DNA of 64,000 bases from an uncultured Gammaproteobacteria bacterium (GTDB lineage Bacteria > Pseudomonadota > Gammaproteobacteria > Steroidobacterales > XN24): contig CALDWW010000013.1 in the NCBI GenBank assembly GCA_937924335.1, forward strand, positions 62,001 to 126,000, in the 5' to 3' direction. Positions 1 to 9,750 of the stretch are shown piece after piece. A model generated the notes under the pieces. The model worked only from the letters and a program-made list of their open reading frames with translations, searched no databases and had not been told where the DNA came from. The number at the start of each line of letters is the position of its first letter. Position 1 is the stretch's first letter. The position numbers and the translations under genes were made by a program.

Positions 1-101
1 GTCGACCCGGCGGGCGGCAGGCACATTCTCACCAATGGCTGAGAACCGGCCGTCGCTGACAGCGAAACAGCTTTCTCCGCCGGCCTCCGGGTCGGCTACC
101 A

Positions 102-130
102 TTGGGTACAGTCGCAAGTTTTCGTATATG
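102..130 (+). promoter_or_regulatory. Putative sigma-70 promoter for hutFG
   Basis: TTGGGT (102-107) and TATATG (125-130) are separated by exactly 17 bases. Transcription would begin near 137, shortly before the chosen GTG start of hutF at 170. The match to consensus is moderate, so this is a prediction. It argues against the in-frame ATG at 128, which would lie inside the -10 element. I did not see a convincing HutC-type operator. Confidence 0.4.
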
Positions 131-169
131 ACGTCGTGCAAGTTGATAAGAAGTCGAGGTCGCGAACGT

Positions 170-1507
170 GTGAGTACAGTCCTTCGTTTCCAACACATTC
201 TCACTCCGGATGGCTTCGAGCGCCAGAAGCGACTCCTGATCGATGATATGGGGCGGATCGAATCCATCGAGGATGAAGCCGGTGACGCATACGATGGCTG
301 GCTTGCGCTGCCGGGGATGCCAGATGCCCACAGCCACTGTTTCCAGCGTGCCATGGTCGGCCTTGGCGAGACCGCGGTCGGCGAGGATTCATTCTGGAGC
401 TGGCGCGAGGCAATGTACGGGTTGGCGACGCGGATCGGGCCGGAGGACCTGCAGGTCATTGCGACTCGCGCGTTCTCGGACATGCTACGGGGTGGTTTCA
501 CCAGCGTCGCGGAATTTCATTATCTGCATCACCTGCCCGACGGCAGCCCCGGGACCGAGATGGCGGAAGCCGTTATCGAAGGCGCTCGCCTGGCCGGTAT
601 CCGACTGACCCTACTGCCGGTTCTTTATCAGTCGGGCGGGTTCGGCGCAGTCGCAACATCGAGACAGCAGCGCTTCGTGCACCGACGCATCGACGACTAT
701 CTTGACCTGCTGGGCCGACTGTCCGGAGTGACGCTGGGGATCGCACCGCATTCGGTCCGTGCGGTCGATCCGGCCATAATCGCCGACATTGAATCCGGCG
801 CAAGGGAAGTTCTCGGCGACACGTTTCCGCGTCATATCCACGTGTCCGAACAACGCCTTGAGGTAGAGGAGTGTCTCGAGTTTCACGGCAAGACACCCAT
901 CGAATTGCTGGTGGAGCATGTACCACTCGACCATCAATGGAGCCTGGTCCACGCGACCCACGCCACCGGAATGGAGACCGAAGAGATGAACCGGGCCGGC
1001 GTGACGGCCGTCCTCTGCCCGCTGACCGAGGCTTATCTTGGTGACGGGCTGTTTCATGCGGCTGCCTTTCACCGCGTCGGTGGCAGGATCGCCGTCGGAT
1101 CGGACAGCAACGTTCGCATCGATGCGGTCGAGGAACTCCGCATGCTGGAGTACGGTCAACGCCTGCGTCTGCAGCGCCGGGCATGCCTGGCCGACGCAAC
1201 GGGTCTCGGCCGGCCTTTGTGGCAGCTGGCCTGTCGCGGTGGTGAGTATGCGCTGGGACAACCGGTCGGCAGGCTCGAGTCCGGCGCGTTCGCCGATCTG
1301 GTCGTCCTGGATAAAGACAGCGCCGTGCTTGCGCCGCTGGAGGGTGGTCAGGCGCTGGACGCATTCATCACGGCGGGATCCGCGCAGGACATTGCGGCCG
1401 TCTATGTGGGTGGCCGGCGGGTCGTCGAGCATGGGGCACATGAACGGGGATCAGTCACCGACCATGACTATGGCGCCACGATCCGTCGACTGGTGGAGGG
1501 CTTGTGA
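170..1507 (+). CDS. hutF: Formimidoylglutamate deiminase HutF
   Basis: HutF belongs to the amidohydrolase superfamily and converts N-formimino-L-glutamate to N-formyl-L-glutamate and ammonia, the fourth step of the five-step histidine degradation route. The metal-binding DAHSH motif is at about residues 52-56, with a later HIHVSEQ segment and a GSDSN motif typical of the family; the C-terminus has the usual LGQPVGRLESGAFADLVVLD amidohydrolase composite-domain signature. From the GTG at 170 the product is 445 aa, the normal HutF size. Longer in-frame starts (35, 128) would add residues not expected in the family. The stop overlaps the start of hutG by four bases, so the two genes form one operon that together finishes histidine breakdown. 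Confidence 0.93.
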   Translation: MSTVLRFQHILTPDGFERQKRLLIDDMGRIESIEDEAGDAYDGWLALPGMPDAHSHCFQRAMVGLGETAVGEDSFWSWREAMYGLATRIGPEDLQVIATRAFSDMLRGGFTSVAEFHYLHHLPDGSPGTEMAEAVIEGARLAGIRLTLLPVLYQSGGFGAVATSRQQRFVHRRIDDYLDLLGRLSGVTLGIAPHSVRAVDPAIIADIESGAREVLGDTFPRHIHVSEQRLEVEECLEFHGKTPIELLVEHVPLDHQWSLVHATHATGMETEEMNRAGVTAVLCPLTEAYLGDGLFHAAAFHRVGGRIAVGSDSNVRIDAVEELRMLEYGQRLRLQRRACLADATGLGRPLWQLACRGGEYALGQPVGRLESGAFADLVVLDKDSAVLAPLEGGQALDAFITAGSAQDIAAVYVGGRRVVEHGAHERGSVTDHDYGATIRRLVEGL

Positions 1508-2307
1508 GCTTGACTCGGCCGCCCTATCTGATCTTGAGCCCCGAGGCCCCGGCGATCCCTCTGGTGGTGAGTATCCCGCATACCGGTACGCTGCTGCCGG
1601 AGCACACCGCTGCCCGTCTGGCTACGGACAGGATGCGCGAGCAGCCGATGACCGACTGGCACCTGCATCGACTGTACGACTTTCTGCCTCGCATGGGAGT
1701 CACGGTGATCCACGCGATCTACAGTCGCTTCGTCGTGGATCTCAATCGGCCGCCGGATGGCCGGCCACTGTATCCGGGCAGATTCGAGACCGGGCTCGTG
1801 CCGCTGGAGACATTCCAGGGCGAGAGGGTTTTTTCCGATCCGCCTGGTCCCGATGAAACGCCAGACCTGCGGAAAGCCTTCCACTCACCATTCCATGATG
1901 CCTTACGCAGCTTGCTGGAAGCCCGCATCGCCGAACATGGCCGCGTCGTTCTGGTGGACGCACACAGTGTCGGAAGTGCTGCAAGCCGTCTGCACGGCGA
2001 GTTGAGCCGGGAGATTTACCTGGGTGATCGTGACGGCCAGACATGCGGTCACTGGCTGCGTAGCTGCCTGCAGACCGGCTTCGAAGTCGAAGGCTATTCG
2101 GTCAGCGTGAATGACCCCTACAAGGGCGGCTACATCACCGATCACTACGGCCGGACGGAGGGTGTTGAATCCATCCAGATCGAAATGTGCCAGCGTGTCT
2201 ATATGGACGAGTCCGACCCTTCCGGTGGACCGGAGCATCCCAGGTTCGGAGTCGCCGCGCTGGCCCTGCAGCGGGTTTTTACCACGCTTGCTGCCAGAGT
2301 CAGTTGA
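1504..2307 (+). CDS. hutG: N-formylglutamate deformylase HutG
   Basis: The product (267 aa) hydrolyses N-formylglutamate to glutamate and formate, the last step of the HutF-dependent histidine pathway. Family landmarks are VVSIPHTGTLLP near the N-terminus, the segment SRFVVDLNRPP, VDAHSVGS and the C-terminal IEMCQRVYM block. The GTG start overlaps the hutF stop (GTGA). Pairing with HutF rather than HutE-type hydrolase shows the organism uses the deiminase branch. The other hut genes (hutH, hutU, hutI, hutC) are not in the window and may lie upstream of position 1. Confidence 0.93.
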   Translation: MSLTRPPYLILSPEAPAIPLVVSIPHTGTLLPEHTAARLATDRMREQPMTDWHLHRLYDFLPRMGVTVIHAIYSRFVVDLNRPPDGRPLYPGRFETGLVPLETFQGERVFSDPPGPDETPDLRKAFHSPFHDALRSLLEARIAEHGRVVLVDAHSVGSAASRLHGELSREIYLGDRDGQTCGHWLRSCLQTGFEVEGYSVSVNDPYKGGYITDHYGRTEGVESIQIEMCQRVYMDESDPSGGPEHPRFGVAALALQRVFTTLAARVS

Positions 2308-2331
2308 CCACCCCGGCAATCGCCGGGGTGG
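2308..2331. terminator. Bidirectional hairpin between convergent genes
   Basis: A perfect 10-bp stem (2308-2317 with 2322-2331) with an AATC loop starts directly after the hutG stop and lies 12 bases from the end of the convergent methyltransferase gene. There is no T-run on either side, so it is either a Rho-assisted terminator or an mRNA 3'-end stabiliser serving both transcripts. Confidence 0.6.
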
Positions 2332-2343
2332 TGGCTGCCGGGA

Positions 2344-3183
2344 TTAGTCTGATGGTTTGACGAACCGCAATGTCATCCGGTCACTCTCGCCGATGGCGAT
2401 ATAGCGGGATTTGTCCGGGTCCTTGCCACGCAACCGCGGCGGCAGCGTCCACACGCCCTCCGGATAATCCTTTGTGTCCTTCGTGTTGGCATTGATCTCG
2501 CTGGTCCCGTCCAGCCGGAAGCCGGCATTCTCGGCCAGGCTGACGACATAACTCTGGGGGACGTAGCCTGTCTCCGCGTTCTTGACCGGGTCGACATCTT
2601 CAGGTGCCCGGTGCTGTACGACACCCAGAACACCGCCGGGTTTGAGAACATCGTAGGCGGCGGCGAAAACCGCCTGTTGCTGGCCGCGCCTTGTCATGCT
2701 GTGGATATTGCGGAAAGTCACGATCATGTCCGCACTGTCGGAGTCACCGAGAGAGGCTGCCTCCGGCGGCCAGAATGTCAGGACCTCGACTTCGTCATAG
2801 ACTTCGGGTGCCTGGGCCAGTTTCTCGGCCAGCTTGCGATGAGACTTCGTGCGATAAGCATCAGGATCGTCTGTCTCGCCGTAAGTGGTTACGATCAGAC
2901 GTCCGCTGTCCCGCAGCGCCGGTGCCAGGATTTCCGTGTACCATCCGCCTCCAGCCCAAAGTTCGATAACAGTCATGTCGGGCCGAAAGCCGAAAAATTC
3001 CAGGGTCTCTCCCGGATGTCGATAGACGTCACGGCTGCGGTTCTCAGCGGACCGGGTCGGGGCTGCCAGGGCTGCATCGAGGGCAGCCGCGGTGGCACTG
3101 CTGTCGGCGGCCGATGCTGCAATCAGAGCAGTTGGCGCCAGCGTGGCGGTCAAGACTAGGATCAGGAATCTGGCTAGCATCAT
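2344..3183 (-). CDS. Class I SAM methyltransferase-like protein with signal peptide (COG4798-like)
   Basis: The product is 279 aa. Residues 1 to about 26 form a classic signal peptide: short basic start, long hydrophobic core and an ASA cleavage site. The mature part has a methyltransferase fold: a motif I variant VIELWAGGGWYTE, a motif IV-like DMIVTFRNIHS and a post-motif LKPGGVLGVVQH. It resembles the predicted methyltransferase family COG4798, members of which often carry signal peptides. The substrate is unknown. A periplasmic location is odd for an enzyme needing S-adenosylmethionine. The gene is convergent with hutG and divergent from the ferredoxin-NADP reductase gene; a second ATG follows immediately, so the start is 3183 or 3180. 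Confidence 0.8.
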   Translation of the reverse strand: MMLARFLILVLTATLAPTALIAASAADSSATAAALDAALAAPTRSAENRSRDVYRHPGETLEFFGFRPDMTVIELWAGGGWYTEILAPALRDSGRLIVTTYGETDDPDAYRTKSHRKLAEKLAQAPEVYDEVEVLTFWPPEAASLGDSDSADMIVTFRNIHSMTRRGQQQAVFAAAYDVLKPGGVLGVVQHRAPEDVDPVKNAETGYVPQSYVVSLAENAGFRLDGTSEINANTKDTKDYPEGVWTLPPRLRGKDPDKSRYIAIGESDRMTLRFVKPSD

Positions 3184-3295
3184 GAGGCTCCCGTGGCGAT
3201 GATGGGACGGAGTCTAGCAATGCGGGCCTGACTCCGGGAACTGTTGTGGCTCGAAACGCTGTGATACAAGGTCTCCTGCACGCGGAAATTGAACT

Positions 3296-4033
3296 ATGAC
3301 CTGGAATACCTTTCCCCTGGTCCTGGAATGGATCTCTGAAGTCACTCCCACGGTGCGGCACTTCGCATTTCGTCGTGCTGACCAGGAGCCGTTTCAGTAC
3401 ATTGCTGGCCAGTTCATCAATCTGCACTGGGATCGAAACGGCAAACGGACTCACCGCAGTTACAGCGTTGCCAATCCTCCGGGAGAGTCGGAGATCATCG
3501 AAATTGCCATGGCGCCTGTCGAAGGTGGCTTTGCGACCGGCAAGCTCCTGGATCTCGAGCCCGGCGACATGTTGGAGGCGAGCGGCCCGTACGGCCGATT
3601 CGTACTGCGAGATGACCCTGCGTGCCGCTACCTGCTGGTGGCAACCGGTACCGGAGTGACCCCGTACCGGTCGATGCTTCCGAGAATCCGCGAGTTACTG
3701 GTGAGCGGTGACTACCGGGTGGATCTGCTGCTCGGTGTGCGCGGGCCCGACGAGTTGCTGTACGGGGCTGAATTTCGAGAGGTCGCTGCAGAGTTCGAGA
3801 ATTTCAACTTCCACGCCTGCTACAGTCGACGACCGCCGGAATCATCCTCCGCATGGGAGATCAAGGGTTATGTGCAGGCGAGACTGGCAGACCTTGGTGT
3901 CGATTCAGATACCGATATCGCCTATTTGTGCGGCAACCCCGTCATGGTGGACGAGGCGGCTGCTCTGCTAAAGGAAGCCGGGCTTGGCATCAAGTCGATC
4001 CGCAGGGAGAAATATCTTTCCGCCCGTACATGA
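3296..4033 (+). CDS. fpr: Ferredoxin--NADP reductase (FNR family flavoprotein)
   Basis: The 245-aa product has an N-terminal FAD-binding domain with the RSYSVAN motif (about residues 57-63) and a C-terminal NAD(P)-binding domain with GTGVTPYRSM and a CGNPVMVDE segment near the end. There is no added [2Fe-2S] domain, so it matches stand-alone bacterial FNR that exchanges electrons between NADPH and ferredoxin or flavodoxin. The role in vivo (redox balance, Fe-S supply) is inferred. Its stop abuts the stop of the convergent ettA gene with no spacer. An alternative would be a phenol-hydroxylase-type reductase component, but no oxygenase gene is nearby. Confidence 0.82.
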   Translation: MTWNTFPLVLEWISEVTPTVRHFAFRRADQEPFQYIAGQFINLHWDRNGKRTHRSYSVANPPGESEIIEIAMAPVEGGFATGKLLDLEPGDMLEASGPYGRFVLRDDPACRYLLVATGTGVTPYRSMLPRIRELLVSGDYRVDLLLGVRGPDELLYGAEFREVAAEFENFNFHACYSRRPPESSSAWEIKGYVQARLADLGVDSDTDIAYLCGNPVMVDEAAALLKEAGLGIKSIRREKYLSART

Positions 4034-5701
4034 CTAATTTTTGAGGCGCCGATACCGGATTCTATGCGGCTGGAGGGCATCGTCTCCCTTGCGCCGCTTC
4101 AGGTCCTCCTCGTAGTCAGCGTAGTTCCCCTCGAACCACACGACCTCGCTATTGCCCTCGAACGCGAGAATATGGGTCGCAACCCGATCGAGGAACCAGC
4201 GATCGTGTGAGATCACGACCGCGCATCCGGGGAAATTCAGCAAGGCGTCCTCAAGGGCCCTGAGCGTCTCTACGTCCAGATCATTCGTCGGCTCGTCCAG
4301 CAGCAGCAGATTGCCGCCGGACCTCAGCAACTTTGCCAGATGAACTCTGTTTCTCTCGCCGCCGGATAGATCGGCTACCCGCTGTTGTTGAGTGGTGCCC
4401 TTGAAATTGAATCGTCCCACGTACGCACGCGATGGTGTCTCGTAATTGCCGACGCGGATCATGTCCTGACCGTTGGAGATCTCCTCCCACACTGTTTTCG
4501 CGCCATCAAGGGAGTCGCGACTCTGGTCCACGTAAGCCAGTTCGACAGTCTCACCCAATCGAAGATTGCCGCTATCGGGTTCTTCCTGCCCGGCGATGAC
4601 GCGGAATAGCGTCGTCTTGCCTGCACCGTTGGGGCCGATAACGCCGACGATACCCCCCGGCGGCAAGGTGAACGACAGATCTTCGAAGAGAAGCTTGTCG
4701 CCGAATGACTTGCGCAGACCCTTCGCTTCTACCACCAGATCGCCAAGTCGGGGACCCGGCGGGATATAGATCTCGTTCGTCTCGTTGCGTTTCTGGTAGT
4801 CCCGTGACGAGAGTTCCTCGAAACGTTGCAGACGGGCTTTGGCCTTGGCGTGGCGCCCCTTAGGGTTAGAGCGCACCCATTCGAGCTCCCGTTTCATGGT
4901 CTTGACCCTGGCTGCTTCCTGTTTCTCCTCCATCTCGAGTCGCTGCTCCTTCTGTTCCAGCCAGGAAGAGTAATTCCCTTCCCAGGGGATTCCGAAGCCG
5001 CGATCCAGTTCAAGTATCCAACCGGCAACATTGTCCAGAAAGTAACGATCATGGGTCACGGCGATGACGGTCCCCGGATAGTCGTCCAGAAAGTGTTCCA
5101 GCCAGGCAACCGATTCCGCGTCCAGGTGATTGGTGGGTTCGTCGAGGAGGAGCATGTCGGGCCGGGACAAGATCAGTCGGCACAGGGCCACCCGGCGTCT
5201 TTCGCCTCCGGAGAGCCGGTCCACGTCCGCGTCCCAGGGAGGCAGGCGCAACGCGTCTGCAGCCATCTCGAGGGTGCGTTCCAGATTGTGCCCGTCTGAT
5301 GCCTGGATGATGTTCTCCAGGCGGCCCTGCTCCTCGGCCAGTTTGTCGAAGTCGGCATCCGGCTCGGCATAGGCCGCGTAGACCTCCTCGAGGCGTGACT
5401 GAGCGGTCTTGATCTCCGCGACGCCTTCTTCCACGTTGCCGCGGACGTCTTTCGACGGATCGAGCTGCGGTTCCTGGGAGAGATAGCCGATATTGATGCC
5501 CGGCTGAGCACGGGCTTCGCCTTCTATCTCTGTGTCGATACCGGCCATGATCCGCAGCAGCGTGGACTTACCGGCGCCGTTGAGGCCGAGTACGCCGATC
5601 TTGGCGCCCGGGAAGAAAGACAGGGAGATGTCGCGGATGATCTGTCGCTTGGGCGGCACGATCTTCGCGACGCGATTCATGGTGTAGATAAACTGGGCCA
5701 T
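4034..5701 (-). CDS. ettA: Energy-dependent translational throttle protein EttA (ABC-F)
   Basis: EttA is a soluble ABC-F ATPase that binds the ribosomal E site and gates entry into elongation according to the ATP/ADP ratio. From the ATG at 5701 the protein is 555 aa, the same length as E. coli EttA, and starts [11 protein letters not shown]. There are two ABC cassettes: Walker [10 protein letters not shown] and GPNGAGKTT, signatures [13 protein letters not shown] and [13 protein letters not shown], and [10 protein letters not shown] / [10 protein letters not shown] Walker B segments. The linker has the charged [17 protein letters not shown] helix of the family. Thirty-one upstream in-frame codons are excluded because the family start fits exactly. 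It is transcribed alone, divergent from the deacetylase gene. Confidence 0.96.
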   Translation of the reverse strand: MAQFIYTMNRVAKIVPPKRQIIRDISLSFFPGAKIGVLGLNGAGKSTLLRIMAGIDTEIEGEARAQPGINIGYLSQEPQLDPSKDVRGNVEEGVAEIKTAQSRLEEVYAAYAEPDADFDKLAEEQGRLENIIQASDGHNLERTLEMAADALRLPPWDADVDRLSGGERRRVALCRLILSRPDMLLLDEPTNHLDAESVAWLEHFLDDYPGTVIAVTHDRYFLDNVAGWILELDRGFGIPWEGNYSSWLEQKEQRLEMEEKQEAARVKTMKRELEWVRSNPKGRHAKAKARLQRFEELSSRDYQKRNETNEIYIPPGPRLGDLVVEAKGLRKSFGDKLLFEDLSFTLPPGGIVGVIGPNGAGKTTLFRVIAGQEEPDSGNLRLGETVELAYVDQSRDSLDGAKTVWEEISNGQDMIRVGNYETPSRAYVGRFNFKGTTQQQRVADLSGGERNRVHLAKLLRSGGNLLLLDEPTNDLDVETLRALEDALLNFPGCAVVISHDRWFLDRVATHILAFEGNSEVVWFEGNYADYEEDLKRRKGDDALQPHRIRYRRLKN

Positions 5702-5814
5702 TGCCTGGCTGCCTAGCCTGCTGGAATACGAGGGGTCGCAGATTATCCGGGAAGCGCGCCTGCGGCACCATAGCCGGAGCCCCGTCACGGCCACTGTGAT
5801 AGATTCCGGCGGTA

Positions 5815-6780
5815 GTGAATCATCCAGGAAAAAACAATCCCGTCACGGTTCTGGCCGGTGATGCTATCGCCCGGTACGGATTCGGAGATGGTCACCCTTT
5901 CGGCCCGGATCGGCAGGCTGCCTTCCTTCGCGGCCTGGACGAACGCGGCCTGCCAGGGAAAGTGAGGCTGGAGATCCCGAAAGACGCAAGCCGGGCCGAC
6001 GTTGAACTGTTCCACTCGCCCCACCACATCGAGTTCGTCGAGCAAATGTCCCAGGCGGGTGAAGGTTTTCTGGATTTCGGAGACACACCCGCATTTCCGG
6101 GCATATTCGATGCGGCAATGTCTGTTGTCGGGACGACTCTTCGAGCCGGAGAAATGGTGATGAGCGGTCGTTGCCGGCGGGCGTTTGTACCGATAGCCGG
6201 TCTGCATCATGCGGCCCGGGTCCGGACGTCCGGGTTCTGCGTGTTCAACGACTGCGCCGTACTCATAGAGGCACTTAGGAAGAGGCATGGGATCCGCCGC
6301 ATCGCCTACGTCGATATTGATGCGCATCACGGGGACGGTGTGTTTTACGGCTTTGCCGACGACCCGGATGTGCTGGTTGCAGACATCCATGAGGACGGCC
6401 GATTCCTGTTCCCCGGCACCGGGCACCGGGACGAGACCGGCGAGGGTGAGGCGGTCGGAACCAAGCTTAATATTCCATTGCTGCCCGGGGCTGGCGATGA
6501 AGAGTTCCGTGCGGCGTGGGGCGAGATCGACACCTACCTGAACGAAGCCCGCCCCGAGTTCATCATCCTGCAGTGTGGTGCTGACAGCATCGCCGGAGAC
6601 CCGATCACGCATCTGCAGTTCTCCGAGCATGCACATGGGGCCGCGGCCGCCAGCCTGTGCGAGATCGCGGATCGATTCTCGGACGGCCGCCTGGTGGCGC
6701 TGGGTGGCGGTGGATACAACCGCCGGAACATCGCGACGGGATGGTCGCGGGTGGTGCAGGAGATGGTCGAGAACACCTGA
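5815..6780 (+). CDS. Histone deacetylase family (AcuC/AphA-type) deacetylase
   Basis: The product is a zinc-dependent deacetylase of the class I/II HDAC fold, 321 aa from a GTG start preceded by a GGCGG-like ribosome site. Conserved elements are the paired histidines in GLHHA (about 131-132), GFCVFND, the zinc ligands D169 and H171 in [11 protein letters not shown]257 in QCGADS, and the late GGGGYN tyrosine that stabilises the transition state. All catalytic residues are present. Bacterial relatives act on acetylated lysines, acetylpolyamines or short-chain acyl substrates; the sequence alone does not decide which. It stands between divergent ettA and co-directional glyA with no obvious operon partner. 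Confidence 0.88.
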   Translation: MNHPGKNNPVTVLAGDAIARYGFGDGHPFGPDRQAAFLRGLDERGLPGKVRLEIPKDASRADVELFHSPHHIEFVEQMSQAGEGFLDFGDTPAFPGIFDAAMSVVGTTLRAGEMVMSGRCRRAFVPIAGLHHAARVRTSGFCVFNDCAVLIEALRKRHGIRRIAYVDIDAHHGDGVFYGFADDPDVLVADIHEDGRFLFPGTGHRDETGEGEAVGTKLNIPLLPGAGDEEFRAAWGEIDTYLNEARPEFIILQCGADSIAGDPITHLQFSEHAHGAAAASLCEIADRFSDGRLVALGGGGYNRRNIATGWSRVVQEMVENT

Positions 6781-6811
6781 TCTGGCCGGACCGCATCTCG
6801 CTGTGCTGCGG

Positions 6812-6817
6812 TACAAT
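6812..6817 (+). promoter_or_regulatory. Possible -10 element upstream of glyA
   Basis: TACAAT lies 35 bases before the glyA start and would place transcription near 6825. No good -35 hexamer is seen at 16-18 bases upstream, so support is weak. The 72-bp gap after the deacetylase gene is the only place for a promoter of the long glyA-nrdR-rib run. Confidence 0.3.
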
Positions 6818-6852
6818 GCGCGCCTGATTCATCTGTTCCGGAGACCCCATCC

Positions 6853-8109
6853 ATGTTCAGCCCCGATATGTCCATCGCCGGATACGACGACGAGTTGGCC
6901 GATGCGATGGGGGCGGAGCGGCGCCGACAGGAAGAACATGTCGAGCTGATCGCTTCCGAGAACTACGCGAGCCCGCGCGTACTTGAGGCCCAGGGGTCCG
7001 TGTTGACCAACAAGTACGCTGAGGGCTATCCGCACCGGCGATACTACGGCGGGTGCGAGAACGTCGATATCGCCGAGGACCTGGCAATCTCCCGCGCCAA
7101 GGAGCTCTTTGGAGCCCACTATGCCAACGTCCAGCCCCACTCGGGCAGTCAGGCCAATGTGGCGGTATTTGCCGCCCTTCTGCAGCCGGGCGACACGATC
7201 CTCGGCATGAGCCTGGCCCATGGAGGGCACCTCACGCATGGGGCCAAGCCGAATTTCTCGGGCCGTTTCTATCAGGCGCACCAGTACGGACTGGACGAGG
7301 CCGGCGGGGAGATCGACTATGACCAGGTCGAAACTCTGGCCAGGGAGCACAAACCCCGCCTGATCATCTCCGGCTTCTCGGCCTATTCACGAGTGGTCGA
7401 TTGGGAGCGTTTCCGAGCGATCTCTGACACGGTCGGCGCCTATCTGATGGCCGATATCGCCCATGTTGCGGGTCTGATCGCGGCCGGGGTCTACCCGAGT
7501 CCTGTGCCATTCGCAGACGTCGTGACCACGACGACACACAAGACACTTCGGGGTCCACGTGGCGGCCTGATCCTCGCCCGGGAGAACGACGAGTTGACGC
7601 GCAAGTTCAACTCACTCGTCTTCCCAGGTACGCAGGGCGGGCCGCTCATGCACGTCATCGCGGCCAAGGCCGTGGCGTTCAAGGAGGCCCTCGAGCCCGG
7701 TTTCCGCGTATATCAGGAGCGGGTAATCGCCAACGCACGGATGATGGCCGATACGCTGATAGGGCGCGGCTACAAGATCGTCTCCGGTGGCACCGACAAC
7801 CACTTGTTTCTTGTCGACCTGATAGACAAGGACATAACGGGGAAGGATGCCGATGCTGCTCTTGGCCGGGCCTACATCACCGTGAACAAGAATGCGGTAC
7901 CCAATGACCCCCGCTCACCCTTTGTCACCAGCGGACTCAGGATGGGCACGCCCGCGATCACGACTCGCGGGTTCGGGGAAGAGGAGTGCCGCATGCTGGC
8001 GGGCTGGATCGCGGATGTGCTCGATGACGTCAAAAACGAGGCGACCATCGAACGCGTCCGTGGTCAGGTACTGGACCTTTGCGGCCGGTTCCCGGTCTAC
8101 GCCGGCTGA
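6853..8109 (+). CDS. glyA: Serine hydroxymethyltransferase
   Basis: GlyA is a PLP enzyme that interconverts serine and glycine while loading one-carbon units onto tetrahydrofolate. The 418-aa length is standard. Diagnostic segments are [32 protein letters not shown], and the cofactor-lysine motif [14 protein letters not shown] (about residues 222-235). The gene heads a co-directional run, 18 bp before nrdR; glyA-nrdR-ribD adjacency is common in proteobacteria. Confidence 0.98.
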   Translation: MFSPDMSIAGYDDELADAMGAERRRQEEHVELIASENYASPRVLEAQGSVLTNKYAEGYPHRRYYGGCENVDIAEDLAISRAKELFGAHYANVQPHSGSQANVAVFAALLQPGDTILGMSLAHGGHLTHGAKPNFSGRFYQAHQYGLDEAGGEIDYDQVETLAREHKPRLIISGFSAYSRVVDWERFRAISDTVGAYLMADIAHVAGLIAAGVYPSPVPFADVVTTTTHKTLRGPRGGLILARENDELTRKFNSLVFPGTQGGPLMHVIAAKAVAFKEALEPGFRVYQERVIANARMMADTLIGRGYKIVSGGTDNHLFLVDLIDKDITGKDADAALGRAYITVNKNAVPNDPRSPFVTSGLRMGTPAITTRGFGEEECRMLAGWIADVLDDVKNEATIERVRGQVLDLCGRFPVYAG

Positions 8110-8127
8110 AGCGGCCGGCCTGAAGCC

Positions 8128-8625
8128 GTGCATTGTCCGTTCTGTAGTCATCCCGAAACCAAGGTTATCGACTCCCGCTTGGCAGGAGAGGGTCGCCAGG
8201 TGCGCAGGCGGCGCGAATGCCTGGACTGCAGCGAGCGATTTACGACGTTCGAATCCGCTGAACTCGTCATGCCACGTCTCATCAAGAGTGACGATCGGCG
8301 CGAGCCCTTCGACGAAGAGAAGTTGCGCTCAGGGATTACCCGCGCATTGGAGAAGCGACCCGTCAGTGCCGAGGAGATCGAGGCGGCGCTGGCACGGATC
8401 GTTCACCGGTTGCGCACCACGGGCGAGCGGGAAGTGCCGGCGCGCTTTGTGGGCGACCTGGTTATGGATGAACTGCGGGAACTCGACGAGGTTGCGTATG
8501 TCCGCTTCGCTTCTGTCTACCGACGATTTCAGGATGTTGTTGAATTCCGCCATGAGGTGGAGCGCCTCCAGGAGTCCGCTGCGGACAGCCGCGAGCAGAT
8601 GTCCCTGCTGAGTGATGGGGATTGA
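8128..8625 (+). CDS. nrdR: Transcriptional repressor NrdR
   Basis: NrdR senses ATP/dATP and represses ribonucleotide reductase genes through NrdR boxes. The 165-aa protein has the N-terminal zinc ribbon (C3, C6, C31, C34) followed by an RRRRE basic stretch and an ATP-cone domain beginning near residue 50 ([14 protein letters not shown]). The start is GTG at 8128, giving MHCPFC; the usual family start context is kept. It lies 6 bp before ribD, so it is probably co-transcribed with the riboflavin genes, as in many proteobacteria. Confidence 0.97.
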   Translation: MHCPFCSHPETKVIDSRLAGEGRQVRRRRECLDCSERFTTFESAELVMPRLIKSDDRREPFDEEKLRSGITRALEKRPVSAEEIEAALARIVHRLRTTGEREVPARFVGDLVMDELRELDEVAYVRFASVYRRFQDVVEFRHEVERLQESAADSREQMSLLSDGD

Positions 8626-8631
8626 AGCATC

Positions 8632-9750
8632 ATGTTCGACCCGGCTGATCACCGTCACATGGCGAGAGCCCTCGCTTTGGCTGAGCGCGGCCGTTACTCG
8701 GCCGATCCCAATCCGCGTGTCGGATGCGTAATCGTCCGGGAAGGGGAAGTCGTTGGCGAGGGCTGGCACCGGCGAGCGGGCGATGACCATGCGGAGATCG
8801 AGGCACTGCGATCCGGAGGTGAATGTGTACGCGGCGGCACTGTCTATCTGACCCTGGAGCCATGCAGTCACACGGGCCGTACCGGGCCCTGCGCGCCGGA
8901 GCTGGCGAAGGCGGGCCTATCCCGGGTCGTAATTGCCATGGAAGACCCCAACCCGCAAGTCGGCGGCGAGGGCAGGCGCATCCTCGAGAAGGCGGGCGTC
9001 CGGGTCGAGTCCGGTCTGCTGGTCGACGAGGCTGCAGCGCTGAATGCCGGATTTGTCAGCCGCATGACCCGTGGGCGGCCGCGGGTTACGCTCAAGCTGG
9101 GAGCCAGCCTGGACGGTCGTACAGCCATGGCGAGCGGACAGAGTCAGTGGATCACTGCAACCGGTGCCCGCGAGGATGTCCAGCGGCTTCGGGCCGAGAG
9201 TTCTGCCGTGTTGACAGGGGTCGGCACACTCCTGGCGGATGACCCGTCTCTCAACGTGCGATCCGCAAGATATGACACCGGAGGCAGACAGCCGCTCCGG
9301 GTCGTCATTGACAGCCAGTTAAGGACGCCCCCTTCGGCGCGACTGCTCAGCCTGCCCGGAGACACGTTGATCGCTCGTGGCGAGGACGGGGCCGACTCAT
9401 CGCGAGAAGCGTTGATCGCCGCCGGCGCCGTGGTCATCAGCTGCCCCGGCAACAACAAGAGGGTCGATCTCGGCGCGCTCCTCACCGAGCTGGGTGTGCG
9501 TGAGTGCAATGACGTCCTGGTGGAAGCCGGCCCCCGCCTCGCGGGCTCGTTCGTCCGCGAGGACCTGGTCGACCAGTTTGTGTTTTATTTAGCGCCAAGC
9601 CTGTTGGGTTCCGCGGCCAGAGGGATGTTTGATCTGCCGGGTCTGGAAAAGATGGCGGACAAGGTACAATTGGAGTTCGTCGAGGTCCGTGACGTGGGCC
9701 CCGACCTGCGCGTGCGGGCACGCCCCAAAAGGAATGAGAAGGCCGAATAG
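8632..9750 (+). CDS. ribD: Bifunctional riboflavin deaminase/reductase RibD
   Basis: RibD performs deamination and then NADPH reduction of the pyrimidine intermediate in riboflavin synthesis. The N-terminal deaminase carries the zinc motif HAEIEAL and PCSHTGRTGPC; the C-terminal reductase domain starts near residue 145 (RVTLKLGASLDGR) and includes GVGTLLADDPSLNVR and LVEAGPRLAGSF. Length (372 aa) is normal. The TAG stop shares one base with the GTG start of ribE. Confidence 0.97.
   Translation: MFDPADHRHMARALALAERGRYSADPNPRVGCVIVREGEVVGEGWHRRAGDDHAEIEALRSGGECVRGGTVYLTLEPCSHTGRTGPCAPELAKAGLSRVVIAMEDPNPQVGGEGRRILEKAGVRVESGLLVDEAAALNAGFVSRMTRGRPRVTLKLGASLDGRTAMASGQSQWITATGAREDVQRLRAESSAVLTGVGTLLADDPSLNVRSARYDTGGRQPLRVVIDSQLRTPPSARLLSLPGDTLIARGEDGADSSREALIAAGAVVISCPGNNKRVDLGALLTELGVRECNDVLVEAGPRLAGSFVREDLVDQFVFYLAPSLLGSAARGMFDLPGLEKMADKVQLEFVEVRDVGPDLRVRARPKRNEKAE

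Noticed and set aside
573-1441. Overlapping minus-strand frames inside hutF
   Set aside because: hutF has the family motifs throughout, and the antisense products are Arg/Pro-rich shadows.
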